Program-made: the position numbers and the translations under genes
The notes under the pieces: generated by a model
What the model saw: the letters and a program-made list of their open reading frames with translations, nothing else
Told to the model about the DNA's origin: nothing
Databases searched by the model: none
Part shown: piece after piece, positions 28,833 to 37,575 of the stretch
How the letters are laid out: each line of letters begins with the position of its first letter
How positions within the stretch are numbered: the stretch's first letter is position 1
Source: Roseiarcus fermentans
GTDB taxonomy: Bacteria > Pseudomonadota > Alphaproteobacteria > Rhizobiales > Beijerinckiaceae
Assembly: GCF_003315135.1 (NCBI RefSeq)
Contig: NZ_QNRK01000003.1
Span: 1-64,000 of the forward strand
Direction of reading: 5' to 3'
DNA length: 64,000 bases

Positions 28833-30056
28833 TCAGCTCCCGCTTCCGGCGTCGACGGAGACGAGGGAACCGGGCTGCAGCAGGAATTCGCCCGTCGTCA
28901 CCACTCGATCGCCTTCATTCAGACCTTCCGCGATGACGGCCGTCGTCGGGTCCTGCCGGGCGACCTTGACCCGTCGGACCGACGCGCGGCCGTCGTCGCC
29001 GACAACATAGACGAAGAGTCCCTTGTCGCTATGCTGAACCGCGTCGGCAGCAACGACGACGACGTTCTTCATGACGCCGAGCCGCAATTGCGTCGTGACC
29101 GCCAGACCGGGCCACAGGGCGTCGTCCTTATTGTCGAATTCGGCTTTCAAACGGATCGTCCCGGTCGCCGGATCGACTTGGTTGTCGCTGATCGTGAGCT
29201 TGCCGACGGCGATTCTGGCGCCGTCGGTGTTCAAGACCGTCACGTCGGGCGCGCCGGACGCCAACTCCTGGTTGATACGATCGACATAAGCTTGGGGTTC
29301 GGTGAAGATCACCGCGATCGGCTGCAGCTGGGCGATGGACACGATCCCCGTTTGCTGGCCGGCGTTCACGAGGTTGCCTTCGTCGATCAGGCGGAAACCG
29401 GCCCGGCCGGTGATCGGCGCGCGGATGGTCGTGTAGTCGAGCTGGACCCTGGCGGCGTCGACCGCAGCGGCGTCGGCGGCGATCGTGGCGGTCAGCTGAT
29501 TGACCAGGGCGTTCTGCGTGTCGAGCTGCTGCTGGGTCGCGAAATTCTGCTTGGCGAGCGTGGCGTAGCGCGTGAGGTCGAGGCGAGCGTTGGCGACGGT
29601 GGCCTCGTCCTGTGACTTCTTCGCGACGGCCTGGTCGAGCGCCGCCTGGAACGGTCTCGGGTCGATCTGCGCAAGGAGGTCGCCCTTCTGGACGATCTGA
29701 CCTTCCTTGAACCCGATCCTGACGATCTCGCCGTCCACCCGCGCCCGCACGAGCACGGTGTTGTAGGCCTGGACCTGGCCGAGGCTCTCGAGAATGACCG
29801 GAAAATCCGCTCGCCTCGCAGGCGTGACGGTTACCGCGATCGGAGCGACGCCGCCCGGCGCGGCGCCCGAGCGCGATCCCTCCGCCTGTCCCGCGTTCGC
29901 CTGTTTCTGTCCGCCCAGGATCCGGTCGTGCGTGCGGTGCATGACCGGGCCGAGCGCCGGCGCGAAACGGTCGACCGCCTCCGGCGCGTACACGCCGGCG
30001 GCCGCGACGGCGACCAGCGCCAGCGTCCCGATCGAAACCGTTCGCGTGAAACCCAT
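28833..30056 (-). CDS. RND efflux periplasmic adaptor (membrane fusion protein, MdtA-like)
   Basis: A 407-residue membrane fusion protein with an N-terminal signal anchor (VSIGTLALVAVAAAGVYA). The lipoyl half-motifs are SLGQVQAYNTVLVRARVDGE and QLDYTTIRAPITGRAGFR, flanking an alpha-hairpin of about 70 residues (DQAVAKKSQDEATVANARL...). Beta-barrel and membrane-proximal domains follow. It bridges the RND pump at 25635 and an outer-membrane channel that is not in this window. The ATG at 30056 has GAGG 8 bases upstream; a GTG at 30065 is also in frame. The leader (30057-30228) probably contains the promoter, and no adjacent regulator gene is seen. Confidence 0.93.
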   Translation of the reverse strand: MGFTRTVSIGTLALVAVAAAGVYAPEAVDRFAPALGPVMHRTHDRILGGQKQANAGQAEGSRSGAAPGGVAPIAVTVTPARRADFPVILESLGQVQAYNTVLVRARVDGEIVRIGFKEGQIVQKGDLLAQIDPRPFQAALDQAVAKKSQDEATVANARLDLTRYATLAKQNFATQQQLDTQNALVNQLTATIAADAAAVDAARVQLDYTTIRAPITGRAGFRLIDEGNLVNAGQQTGIVSIAQLQPIAVIFTEPQAYVDRINQELASGAPDVTVLNTDGARIAVGKLTISDNQVDPATGTIRLKAEFDNKDDALWPGLAVTTQLRLGVMKNVVVVAADAVQHSDKGLFVYVVGDDGRASVRRVKVARQDPTTAVIAEGLNEGDRVVTTGEFLLQPGSLVSVDAGSGS

Positions 30057-30228
30057 TCGCAACACCTCAACAGACAGAGCGTACTGACAGAGCGCAATCC
30101 TCCAGCCTGCGCTCGAGGCGCGGTGATTGAACTCATCGAGGCCATACCATCAAATGATCGGGCGAAATTGCGGTTCAACGAAATTTGACCGGCTCCAGGG
30201 TTTTTCAGGCCGGCGCCCGGGGCGCTTC

Positions 30229-30930
30229 CTAGAAGGACGCCTGCGGCGGTATGAACGCCCGGATACTCGTTACCGGGACGAAGTACTTGGCGATGTCCTG
30301 GCTCTGCCTGCGCGCGCCAAGGCCGGCGCCGACGCGCTCGATCGTTATCTTGCGGCTGATGACGCCCAACAGACAGGAATTGTAAACATCGAGGACGCCC
30401 GACCCGGAATTGCCTGTGGTCGCGACGTCGCCGATCACGGTGTCGAACCGGGCGCGAAGATCGGTCGGCACCGCGGCTGGCGGAAGGACGCGTGACTGCG
30501 CGGCGCTCTCTGGCGTGATGACGACGACACGCTCGCCCGGATAGGGCGAAGCCGCGCAAAGCGGCAGGCGCCGCATGCGCATGCGGACCGGAAGGGCGGC
30601 CACGTCAATCGACAGCAGCGTCAGATCGACGCCCTCCAGCGAGCCCTGCCTGACCAGCCCGGCGGGATAGTCGCGTCCGTCGATAATCACATGGGGCCTG
30701 GTGTCAGCGAAGTTTCCTGGAACATGCGCCGCCGTGATGACGAGCCCGTTCCCCAGGTACATCCCGTATCCGGGCCAAGGTTGCACGGGCGTCCGGTTGA
30801 CGTGGACGGCGTACAGCCGAAGTCCGTCGTCGAACCCTTCGGATTCGGGCCCCTCCTGCGCAGCGGCATTCCGCCCGATCGCGAGCAAAGCCATCAGCCC
30901 GATCCCGACCGCCGAGACAAACTTCGCCAT
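30229..30930 (-). CDS. exported trypsin-like serine protease
   Basis: A 233-residue S1-type protease with a signal peptide (VGIGLMALLAIGRNAAA). The triad is readable: His69 in LVITAAHV, Asp102 in GVDLTLLSI, and Ser175 in TTGNSGSGVLD. It has no PDZ domain, so it is not a DegP/HtrA. GNSGSG replaces the usual GDSGGP, as in the glutamyl-endopeptidase and HtrA-like branch. It presumably acts in the periplasm or outside the cell. Start at 30930 is supported by AAGG about 5 bases upstream. The neighbours give no substrate hint. Confidence 0.85.
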   Translation of the reverse strand: MAKFVSAVGIGLMALLAIGRNAAAQEGPESEGFDDGLRLYAVHVNRTPVQPWPGYGMYLGNGLVITAAHVPGNFADTRPHVIIDGRDYPAGLVRQGSLEGVDLTLLSIDVAALPVRMRMRRLPLCAASPYPGERVVVITPESAAQSRVLPPAAVPTDLRARFDTVIGDVATTGNSGSGVLDVYNSCLLGVISRKITIERVGAGLGARRQSQDIAKYFVPVTSIRAFIPPQASF

Positions 30931-30985
30931 CTTGCCTTGACTCGTGCACTCGTTCCCGCGCGCAGCGCGCGGGAACGAGTGTCTA

Positions 30986-31396
30986 TCAGAAAGCGCTCGC
31001 AATGAGCTTGTTGATCGGATCGGATACCGCGTCCCAGCCTCGGGATGATAAGGACGACACTAGGCGATAGACACAAAGCAGTTCGACGAGCGCCGTAAAA
31101 ACGACATTGAGATAGAGATGACGCCCGCTCGAGGGTAAGCCGATTTCGTCGCGCATGACCTGATCATAAGGAATTTTTTGGATATGCGATACAGTTCTGC
31201 CAAAAAAAGAAAATACTGACAGTCCGAAGTATTCCAGTCTTCTGGAAACTAGGAAAATGAAGCAATACGTCAACCCGAGAATTGAGACGACAATTTCCGT
31301 GTTGCGGTCATGAATCCTGTCGAAGACAAACCAAGACGCAACGAGTACTGCAACACCCGTGACCAGTCGCATGATAAAAACCAAGGCGCCAAACAT
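30986..31396 (-). CDS. small membrane protein of unknown function
   Basis: 136 residues with two adjacent TM helices near the N-terminus (LVFIMRLVTGVAVLVASWFV and VVSILGLTYCFIFLV), a polar middle containing IQKIPYDQVMRDEIGLPSSG, and a third hydrophobic stretch (VVFTALVELLCVYRLV). I recognise no family. The ATG at 31396 is preceded by GGGA at moderate spacing; ATGs at 31507 and 31513 would add a basic cytosolic extension but lack a ribosome-binding site. GC is lower than average. Divergent from the polysaccharide/exosortase genes, so a link to that locus is possible but unproven. Confidence 0.6.
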   Translation of the reverse strand: MFGALVFIMRLVTGVAVLVASWFVFDRIHDRNTEIVVSILGLTYCFIFLVSRRLEYFGLSVFSFFGRTVSHIQKIPYDQVMRDEIGLPSSGRHLYLNVVFTALVELLCVYRLVSSLSSRGWDAVSDPINKLIASAF

Positions 31397-31561
31397 GTTG
31401 ATCCCGTCGAAACCGATGTCTCGTTCGCCCGTTTGCGGCTTCCACCTTGCGCGGAGGCGCCCATACCGCCGCGGACCGCCTCGATCCGCTTCCTTTTCAA
31501 ACACCATTCGCATAAGCTGTGGGAGTGCGAAATGGCAAATCCCGCATGCGGGGGCCACAAT

Positions 31562-31591
31562 TTGTACCCAAAAGCGATATGGGAATATATT
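31562..31591 (+). promoter_or_regulatory. candidate promoter of the sugar transferase-exosortase operon
   Basis: TTGTAC (31562-31567) and TATATT (31586-31591) with an 18-base spacer end 57 bases before the sugar-transferase ATG, inside an AT-rich patch of the divergent intergenic region. Both boxes are close to sigma70 consensus. Confidence 0.45.
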
Positions 31592-31648
31592 GAGGCGACA
31601 GCCGCGCCCGTCAGGCTGGGGTGTGACGTCGAATCGCGAGCGACCTGA

Positions 31649-33115
31649 ATGACGACGGATACCGAAGTAGCGCCCGAAACCGCGCGGGGGCTTTCCGGCG
31701 GAGCGCCAGTCGGCAAGCCGGCGCAGCGGCGGTGGCGCGTCCCAATCGCGTACCGAGCCATCGCTCCGATCTCGCTCGCAATCGACTTGGCGATCATCGT
31801 TCTGTCCGCCATCAGCGCCGAACTCATTTACCACAACGTCCCGTCGGAATTCGAGGGCGAGTTTTCCCACACCCTCGCCGCCGCGGTGTTTGTGGCTATT
31901 CTTTTCGTTGCGGTGATCCGCATCCAGAAGCTGTACACCCCGGCGCGCCTCGTCGTCATCGACGATCAGGCGCGCAGCGTCCTGGCCGCGTGGTGCGGCG
32001 CCTTCTTCATACTCGCCTCGGGCGTGTTCACGTGGGGGGTCGGCCACGATTTGTCCCGCGGCGACATCTTGCTGTTTTGGGCGATCGGCGCCGTGGCGCT
32101 GCTGCTCCATCGTGTCGCGTGGCGGGCCTTTCTGCCGCAAGCGCTCGAGAGCGGCGCGCTGCGAGGGCGCAAGGTCGTCAGCATGACGTGCGAAGACGCG
32201 TTGCCGCCGCGGTTCGTCGAAAACTTGAGCCGCTACGGATATCTCATCCTCGCCCATTTTCATGTGCCGGCCGGCGAATCGTCGTCCGATGACGTGATCG
32301 ACAGCGTTATTTCCATGTGCCGGACAGCGGACATCGAGGAAGTCCTGCTGTTCGTCGATCCCGAGCGCATGGCTCACCTTCGACCCATCGCCAGGCGCTT
32401 GCGGGTGCTCCCCCTGCCGGTGACGCTGGTGCCTTTCGGGACGCTGGCTCAACTCTTTCAGAGGACCCACAGCGATATCGGCGACACGGTCGCGATCGAA
32501 CTTCAGAGAGCGGCGCTGTCTCCCGTCGAGCAGGCGGTCAAACGCATCATCGACATTGTCATATCGTTGTCCGCGCTCGTCATTCTCGCTCCGCTGATGA
32601 CCGCGGTCGCAATCGCCATCAAACTCGACAGCCCGGGGCCGGTGTTTTTCCGCCAGACGCGTCACGGTTTCAATGGCCGCCCGTTCCGCATGTACAAGTT
32701 TCGCTCCATGACGGTCATGGAAAATGGCGATGTCGTCCGTCAGGCAGAAAAGAACGACAAGCGTGTCACCCGAGTCGGGTACTGGATACGGAGGCTGAGC
32801 ATCGACGAGCTCCCTCAGCTGATCAACGTGTTCTACGGGGACATGTCGATTGTCGGGCCGCGCCCCCACGCGGCGGCTCACGACCGATATTTTACCTCCA
32901 TGATCGAGAAATACGCGTTCAGACACCATGTCAAATCAGGGATAACGGGTTGGGCTCAGGTTTGCGGCGCCAGAGGGGAAACAGACACCCTCGACAAGAT
33001 GCAACGGAGAGTCGAGCTTGACCTTTGGTACATAAATAACTGGAGTGTCTTGCTGGATTTTTCCATCATGATTAGAACTATATTTGTTGTCTTCTCCGCG
33101 GAGAATGCACATTGA
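31649..33115 (+). CDS. undecaprenyl-phosphate sugar phosphotransferase (polyprenyl glycosylphosphotransferase)
   Basis: A 488-residue WcaJ/WbaP-type initiating transferase, which loads the first sugar-1-phosphate of an exopolysaccharide repeat on undecaprenyl phosphate. Several N-terminal TM helices (residues about 40-170) and a CoA-binding-like cytosolic region precede the catalytic bacterial sugar-transferase domain from about residue 290. That domain shows the re-entrant helix RIIDIVISLSALVILAPLM, DSPGPVFFRQ, FRMYKFRSM, IDELPQLINVFYGDMSIVGP and the C-terminal WYINNWSVLLD. Its stop overlaps the exosortase ATG (TGATG), so polysaccharide initiation and protein sorting are coexpressed, as is common for EPS-linked exosortases. 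Confidence 0.92.
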   Translation: MTTDTEVAPETARGLSGGAPVGKPAQRRWRVPIAYRAIAPISLAIDLAIIVLSAISAELIYHNVPSEFEGEFSHTLAAAVFVAILFVAVIRIQKLYTPARLVVIDDQARSVLAAWCGAFFILASGVFTWGVGHDLSRGDILLFWAIGAVALLLHRVAWRAFLPQALESGALRGRKVVSMTCEDALPPRFVENLSRYGYLILAHFHVPAGESSSDDVIDSVISMCRTADIEEVLLFVDPERMAHLRPIARRLRVLPLPVTLVPFGTLAQLFQRTHSDIGDTVAIELQRAALSPVEQAVKRIIDIVISLSALVILAPLMTAVAIAIKLDSPGPVFFRQTRHGFNGRPFRMYKFRSMTVMENGDVVRQAEKNDKRVTRVGYWIRRLSIDELPQLINVFYGDMSIVGPRPHAAAHDRYFTSMIEKYAFRHHVKSGITGWAQVCGARGETDTLDKMQRRVELDLWYINNWSVLLDFSIMIRTIFVVFSAENAH

Positions 33116-34065
33116 TGACCGACCTGTCCAGCAAGCTATCGCCAACGTCCGGATCCGTCGGCAATCCCGCCGTGGCTGCGCGCGCACGCAGCCACGGCCT
33201 GCGCCTGGTCTCGCTCGGCGCGATGGCGATCGCGTTCCTCGTCGCCTACATCCCGACCTACATCAGACTCGCAAACGGACCCTGGCAGACCGAGCAGGAG
33301 GGGCATGGGCCGCTGATCATGCTGGCGTCCGTGTGGCTCGCGTGGCAACAGCGGGAGAAACTCCGCAACCTTGTCCCGAGACCCGCGCCGGTCGCCGGCT
33401 GGATCGTCCTGATCGCGTCGCTCCTCGTCATGGCGGTGACCCGGTCGCAGGACATTCTGATGATCGAAACCGCGACCCAGATCCCTGTCCTGCTCGCGTG
33501 TCTCCTGTTGATCGGCGGTTGGCCGCTCGCCAAGGTCTTCGCGTTTCCTTTGGCGTTCCTGATCTTTTCAGTCCCGCCGCCCGGCTGGATCCTGGACGCT
33601 CTGACCGTGCCGTTGAAGGCGTGGGTGTCCGATGTGGTCACCAACCTGCTGTATGCTCTTGGTTACCCGATCGCCCAGAACGGCGTGATCATCATGATCG
33701 GCTCCTACGAACTGATGGTCAAGGACGCCTGTTCTGGAATGAACTCCATCTTCGCCCTGTCGGCGATCGGGATCTTCTACGTGTACGAATTCGTCCACAA
33801 CAACTGGATCCGAAAGGCGATTCTGATCCTGTCGATCATACCGATCACGGTCATGGCGAACCTGTTCCGCGTGCTTGCGCTGGTCTTGGGGTCCTACTAC
33901 CTCGGGGTCGACAGAGTCGAAGGGTTGTTCCACGATGTGACGGGCATTGCGCTGTTCGTATTCGCGCTTGTCCTGTTTTTCCTCCTCGACACCGTGCTCA
34001 TCGGGACCGGCTACTTGATCCGCCGGGCGTTTCCCCCTTCCCGAGGGGCGCCGAGCGCGACGTGA
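33115..34065 (+). CDS. xrtV: exosortase (probable XrtV)
   Basis: A 316-residue integral membrane cysteine transpeptidase with about eight TM helices. The exosortase signature residues are all present: Cys206 in KDACSGMNSIF, Arg252 in MANLFRVL and His273 in LFHDVTG. It recognises PEP-CTERM signals at the inner membrane. The subclass call rests on the next gene, which resembles the XrtV accessory protein, and on the PEPxxWA-type tail encoded at the left edge. Start is the ATG overlapping the preceding stop; a TTG three bases earlier is a less likely alternative. The C-terminal EpsI-type domain seen in EpsH-type exosortases is absent. Confidence 0.9.
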   Translation: MTDLSSKLSPTSGSVGNPAVAARARSHGLRLVSLGAMAIAFLVAYIPTYIRLANGPWQTEQEGHGPLIMLASVWLAWQQREKLRNLVPRPAPVAGWIVLIASLLVMAVTRSQDILMIETATQIPVLLACLLLIGGWPLAKVFAFPLAFLIFSVPPPGWILDALTVPLKAWVSDVVTNLLYALGYPIAQNGVIIMIGSYELMVKDACSGMNSIFALSAIGIFYVYEFVHNNWIRKAILILSIIPITVMANLFRVLALVLGSYYLGVDRVEGLFHDVTGIALFVFALVLFFLLDTVLIGTGYLIRRAFPPSRGAPSAT

Positions 34066-34212
34066 GGCGGCGCGCGCTCTGGAGACGGAGGCGGGGGCGG
34101 AAGGTTGCGGCGGCGCGACGAGCGACGCAGGGGACTTCGAGTGGTGCTTGAGGAAGGCGGTCGGTTTTCCGCGATCGCGAATTCGATGAAGCTGGGTTGG
34201 GGCGGGTTTTCC

Positions 34213-34455
34213 ATGAAGACCGTATATGATTTTGTCACGGTGATCTCTTTCGCCTGCTTGGTGCTGACGTATTTCATGTTCACCGAGGGGGGACTCAAGG
34301 TGCTGGCGCATTTCATGCTGCCGGCGGCGGCCTTCGCGATCGCCAACCAGGTCGGCAACGTGGCGCTGCAGCGCGGCTACCTCTGGCTCGACGCGCTCGC
34401 CGTCGTTCTCATCGTCGCCGGAATCGGTTACACCTACATCGTCGTCAGACATTAG
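34213..34455 (+). CDS. small membrane protein, likely XrtV sorting-system accessory protein
   Basis: 80 residues starting MKTVYDFVTVISFACLVLTY, then a polar turn, FMLPAAAFAIANQVGNVAL and a final TM helix LAVVLIVAGIGYTYIVV. From memory, proteins annotated as XrtV sorting system accessory protein in sphingomonads share the M-x-T-V-Y-D-x-V/I-T opening, the A-N-x-x-G-N middle and a C-terminal TM helix. This match, directly after an exosortase gene, is the basis for the call. The ATG at 34213 matches that conserved N-terminus; the frame is open from 34105. What the protein does in sorting is not established. Confidence 0.75.
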   Translation: MKTVYDFVTVISFACLVLTYFMFTEGGLKVLAHFMLPAAAFAIANQVGNVALQRGYLWLDALAVVLIVAGIGYTYIVVRH

Positions 34456-34540
34456 CCTTCGTCGCGACAGCGAAGGCGGCCGGCGAGCTTTCCGCCCGAT
34501 CGGGCCGGCCGTTCGCTTCCTTCTGCTCGAGAGACTGCAC

Positions 34541-35071
34541 GTGCCCGACATCCCCATCGGCGTTCTCACCATTTCCGACCGGGCCTCGCAGGGGGTGTAC
34601 GAGGACAAGGGCGGCCCCGGCATCGAGGCGGCGCTCGCGGACCTGCTCGCCACCCCCTGGCGGCCGGTCAGGCGGCTGACGCCGGACGACCGAGCCCAGA
34701 TCGAGGCGGCGCTGATCGAACTCGCCGACGCCGAGCGCTGTCCGCTCATCCTGACGACCGGCGGCACCGGACCGAGCCCTCGCGACGTGACGCCCGAGGC
34801 CACCGAAGCGGTCTGCGACCGCGTCCTTCCGGGCTTCGGCGAACTGATGCGGACGAAGAGCCTGGCCGAGGTCCCGACGGCGATTCTGTCGCGCCAGATC
34901 GCCGGAACCCGGGGATCGTGCCTGATCGTCAACCTGCCGGGCAAGCCCTCCGCCATCCGCACGTGCCTCGACGCCGTCTTCGCCGCGACGCCCTATTGCA
35001 TCGACCTCATCGGCGGGCCCCGCCTGGAGACGAACCCGAAATTCTGCGTCGCGTTCCGGCCGAAGAGCTGA
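34541..35071 (+). CDS. mog: molybdopterin adenylyltransferase (MogA-type)
   Basis: A 176-residue MoaB/Mog-fold protein that adenylates molybdopterin before molybdenum insertion. Visible are IGVLTISDRASQGVYEDKGG at the N-terminus, the LILTTGGTGPSPRDVTPEAT signature loop and the C-terminal VNLPGKPSAIRTCLDAVF. Start is GTG at 34541. It lies 85 bases after the exosortase accessory gene and 87 before proA, with no functional link to either. MoaB-type naming is the alternative. Confidence 0.9.
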   Translation: MPDIPIGVLTISDRASQGVYEDKGGPGIEAALADLLATPWRPVRRLTPDDRAQIEAALIELADAERCPLILTTGGTGPSPRDVTPEATEAVCDRVLPGFGELMRTKSLAEVPTAILSRQIAGTRGSCLIVNLPGKPSAIRTCLDAVFAATPYCIDLIGGPRLETNPKFCVAFRPKS

Positions 35072-35158
35072 CGCCCCTCGGCGACGCCCAACCGGCCGGG
35101 GTGGCGTTTCGCCGCACCCTCCGCTAGATGGTGCGGATCGGCCGTGATCGGAGGGTCC

Positions 35159-36451
35159 ATGTCCGCCGCCGTCCAGATTGTCGAGCCCGAGGCCGAGGTC
35201 CGCGCCGCCATGCGCGCCATTGGCGGGCAGGCCCGCGCCGCCGCCCGCGCGCTCGCCAACGCGCCGTCCGAGCGCAGGAGCCAGGCGCTGACCGCCGCCG
35301 CCCGCGTCCTGCGCGAGCGCGCGCCGGCGATTCTCTCCGCCAACGCGCGCGACCTCGCCGAGGGCGAGACCAAAGGACTGACGCCTGCGTTTCTCGATCG
35401 CCTCGCGCTGACCGAAGGCCGCGTCGAGGCCATCGCGCGCGGCCTCGAGGAGGTCGCGGCGCTGCCTGACCCGGTCGGACGCGTGCTCGCGACCTTCTCC
35501 CGACCCAACGGCCTGGCGATCGAGCGGGTGGCGACGCCGCTCGGCGTCGTGGGCGTCATCTACGAGAGCCGTCCCAACGTTACCGCCGACGCCGGCGCGC
35601 TCTGTCTCAAGAGCGGCAACGCCGTGGTGCTGCGCGGCGGCTCGGACAGTTTTCATTCGTCGGCCGCGATCCACGCCTGCCTCGTCGCGGGCTTGCGCGA
35701 AGCCGGGCTGCCGGAAGCGGCGATCTCGCGCGCGCCGTCCGCGTCGCGCGCCGCGGTCGGCGAGATGCTGGCGGGCCTCGGGGGGACGCTCGACGTCATC
35801 GTGCCGCGCGGCGGCAAGAGCCTCGTCGACCGGGTGCAGCGGGAAGCCCGCGTCCCCGTGTTCGCTCATCTCGAGGGCATCGTGCACGTCTACGTCGACC
35901 GGGGCGCCGACCGCGACAAGGCGGTGAAGATCCTGGTCAACGCCAAGATGCGCCGCACCGGGGTGTGCGGCGCGGCCGAGACCTTGCTGGTCCATCGCGA
36001 CGCGGCGCCGGCCCTGCTGAAGCCCCTGATCGAGGCGCTCATCGGGGCGGGTTGCGCGGTGCGGGGCGATCCCGCGGCCCAGGCCGCCGACTCGCGGGTG
36101 ACGCCCGCGACCGAAGAGGACTGGCGGACGGAATATCTCGACGCGATCATCGCCGTCCGGGTGGTCGACAGCCTCGAGGCCGCAATCGACCATATCGAGA
36201 CGTTCGGCTCGCATCACACCGACTGCATCGTCACCGAGGACGAGGCGGCGGCCGAGCGGTTCCTGAAGGAGGTCGATTCGGCGATCGTCCTGCACAACGC
36301 CTCGACCCAGTTCGCCGACGGCGGCGAGTTCGGCTTCGGGGCCGAGATCGGCATCGCCACCGGCCGCATGCACGCCCGCGGCCCGGTCGGGGTCGAGCAG
36401 CTCTGCACCTTCAAGTACCGCGTGCGCGGCGACGGCCAGATCCGGCCCTGA
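35159..36451 (+). CDS. proA: gamma-glutamyl phosphate reductase
   Basis: ProA (430 residues) reduces gamma-glutamyl phosphate to glutamate semialdehyde in proline synthesis. It is an aldehyde-dehydrogenase fold with [20 protein letters not shown] near residue 130 (family signature), the catalytic Cys in [13 protein letters not shown], and C-terminal [15 protein letters not shown]. The ATG at 35159 has an ideal GGAGGG upstream; the frame is also open from 35144. proB is not adjacent. Downstream is a 1.1-kb repeat island without genes. Confidence 0.96.
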   Translation: MSAAVQIVEPEAEVRAAMRAIGGQARAAARALANAPSERRSQALTAAARVLRERAPAILSANARDLAEGETKGLTPAFLDRLALTEGRVEAIARGLEEVAALPDPVGRVLATFSRPNGLAIERVATPLGVVGVIYESRPNVTADAGALCLKSGNAVVLRGGSDSFHSSAAIHACLVAGLREAGLPEAAISRAPSASRAAVGEMLAGLGGTLDVIVPRGGKSLVDRVQREARVPVFAHLEGIVHVYVDRGADRDKAVKILVNAKMRRTGVCGAAETLLVHRDAAPALLKPLIEALIGAGCAVRGDPAAQAADSRVTPATEEDWRTEYLDAIIAVRVVDSLEAAIDHIETFGSHHTDCIVTEDEAAAERFLKEVDSAIVLHNASTQFADGGEFGFGAEIGIATGRMHARGPVGVEQLCTFKYRVRGDGQIRP

Positions 36452-36468
36452 CGCCGCCGAGATCGGCC

Positions 36469-36936
36469 GGTTTCGAACGTTTTCAAGGGACTGCGCGGAT
36501 TTTTCCGGGCGGCTTCCCTGCCGGGACGGGCGTGAAGAGCGCCGTCATCGCGAGCGAAGCGATGCGATCCAGAGGCCGCTTTGCTGCTGTCGCGGCCCCT
36601 GGACCGCCGTGTGTCGGCGTTCTTCACCCTCGCCCTGCCGGGCTTGGCCCGGCCGCCGCTCTCGCGGAAGAGAGAGGAAAGCGTTGGCCTCGCCGGCCAG
36701 GCGTGGCCCAATCGTGTCGACAGCTCTACGCCCGGCGGCGGGGCCCCAGACCCGCGCCGGTTTCGAGCCTTTTCAAGACGTTGCGCGGATTTTTCCGGGC
36801 GACTCTCCGCCCTCGGGTCCGCCCGGGCTCAGTGGCGGCGCCAGCCCGTCGTCCCGCGACGGCCGGGCGACAGACGCCCCAACCCCGAGCCTGTTTCTCG
36901 CGTTTTCAATACGTTGCACGGACTTTTCCGGGCGGC
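36469..36936 (+). repeat. dispersed intergenic repeat, copies A (36469-36513), B (36759-36803), C (36892-36936)
   Basis: Three directly oriented copies of an about 45-bp sequence. The consensus is roughly GGTTTCGAGCCTTTTCAAGA followed by CGTTGCGCGGATTTTTCCGG and GCG. Copies A and B agree closely; C is more diverged. Copy E (25571) is in the opposite orientation next to the other repeat island. They are outside all genes. Their AT-rich core stands out from the 70%-GC surroundings. Confidence 0.8.
36544..36606. repeat. half copy of the palindromic repeat seen at 24.6-25.3 kb
   Basis: GTCATCGCGAGCGAAGCGAT followed by GCGATCCAG matches the inner arm of the three-unit array, directly after dispersed repeat copy A. 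Only this end is clear; GCGATGACGGCG at 36970 could be a remnant of the other arm. The whole stretch 36452-37517 contains no gene I can support. Confidence 0.6.
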
Positions 36937-37195
36937 TGAAACCGCCACGACGGCGTTTGCGCCGTCGGCGCGATGACGGCGTTCGGCGGCGCCCGCGTGC
37001 GGGCGAGGCGACCGAGCGATCTCCGGAAGGCCGGCATCCGGCGTGCGGGCGGCGGAGCCGCCGGTTCAGCCGCGACCAACGGCGCCGACGCGACCCGATC
37101 GCCCCGACCGCGACCCGGCCGCTCTTGACGCCGGTCCGGCGCATGACGCCGTCGGGCGCCGGCCGACGCCGCCAGCGCGCCTTTTCGTCCCGGGC

Positions 37196-37239
37196 GCGTT
37201 TTGTCGTCTTCCAAGGGTTTGCGGCGGAATTTGCGGGCG
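37196..37239 (+). repeat. dispersed intergenic repeat, diverged copy D
   Basis: GCGTTTTGTCGTCTTCCAAG followed by GGTTTGCGGCGGAATTTGCG keeps the TTTTC-CAAG-GTTTGCG-GG order of the repeat, with several substitutions. It is the weakest of the five copies. Confidence 0.45.
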
Positions 37240-37517
37240 TTTGTCGACGCCGAGGCGGGGCGATGACGCCTCCCGCCGTCATCACCCTCCGTCTGTCAAA
37301 CAGCGTGCCGAGGCGCGCGGAGGCCGGTTGCGACTGCGCGTTCAAAGGGCGGACGATTGGACGTATAGCACGGATTTCTGATTTTCGGAAGAAATGATTC
37401 GACTCGGCCGCGCCGGGGCGGCTGCCCGTATGGGGCGGCGCGGGGCCGGGAGACGCGCGCGCCCGGCCGGGAGGGCAGCGGAAAATTCGCGCGCCCGGAT
37501 CTTGCGCGCGGCGCTAT

Positions 37518-37555
37518 AAGATATATCTTTTGATGAGACATATCTTGGATATGTC
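37518..37555 (+). promoter_or_regulatory. two palindromes upstream of padR, candidate autoregulatory operators
   Basis: AAGATATATCTT (37518-37529) is a perfect 12-bp palindrome. GACATATC-TTG-GATATGTC (37537-37555) is a perfect 8-bp-arm inverted repeat. They share the ATATC core, lie 21-58 bases before the padR ATG and include TATAAG (37515-37520), a possible -10. PadR proteins bind ATAT-rich palindromes and usually repress themselves, so these are the likely operators. Confidence 0.7.
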
Positions 37556-37575
37556 CTGCAAGGGAGAACCAACTC

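Noticed and set aside
27567-29615. 682-codon plus-strand open frame opposite the RND pump and adaptor
   Set aside because: Shadow of two well-recognised transporter genes. The translation is low-complexity and charged.
31397-31513. Longer N-terminus for the small membrane protein at 30986
   Set aside because: Upstream ATGs at 31507/31513 lack a ribosome-binding site and add only basic low-complexity sequence, so the ATG at 31396 was preferred.
36609-37397. 262-codon plus-strand frame in the 36.5-37.4 kb island
   Set aside because: It runs through dispersed repeats and is Arg/Pro-rich, without a domain, ribosome-binding site or conserved start.
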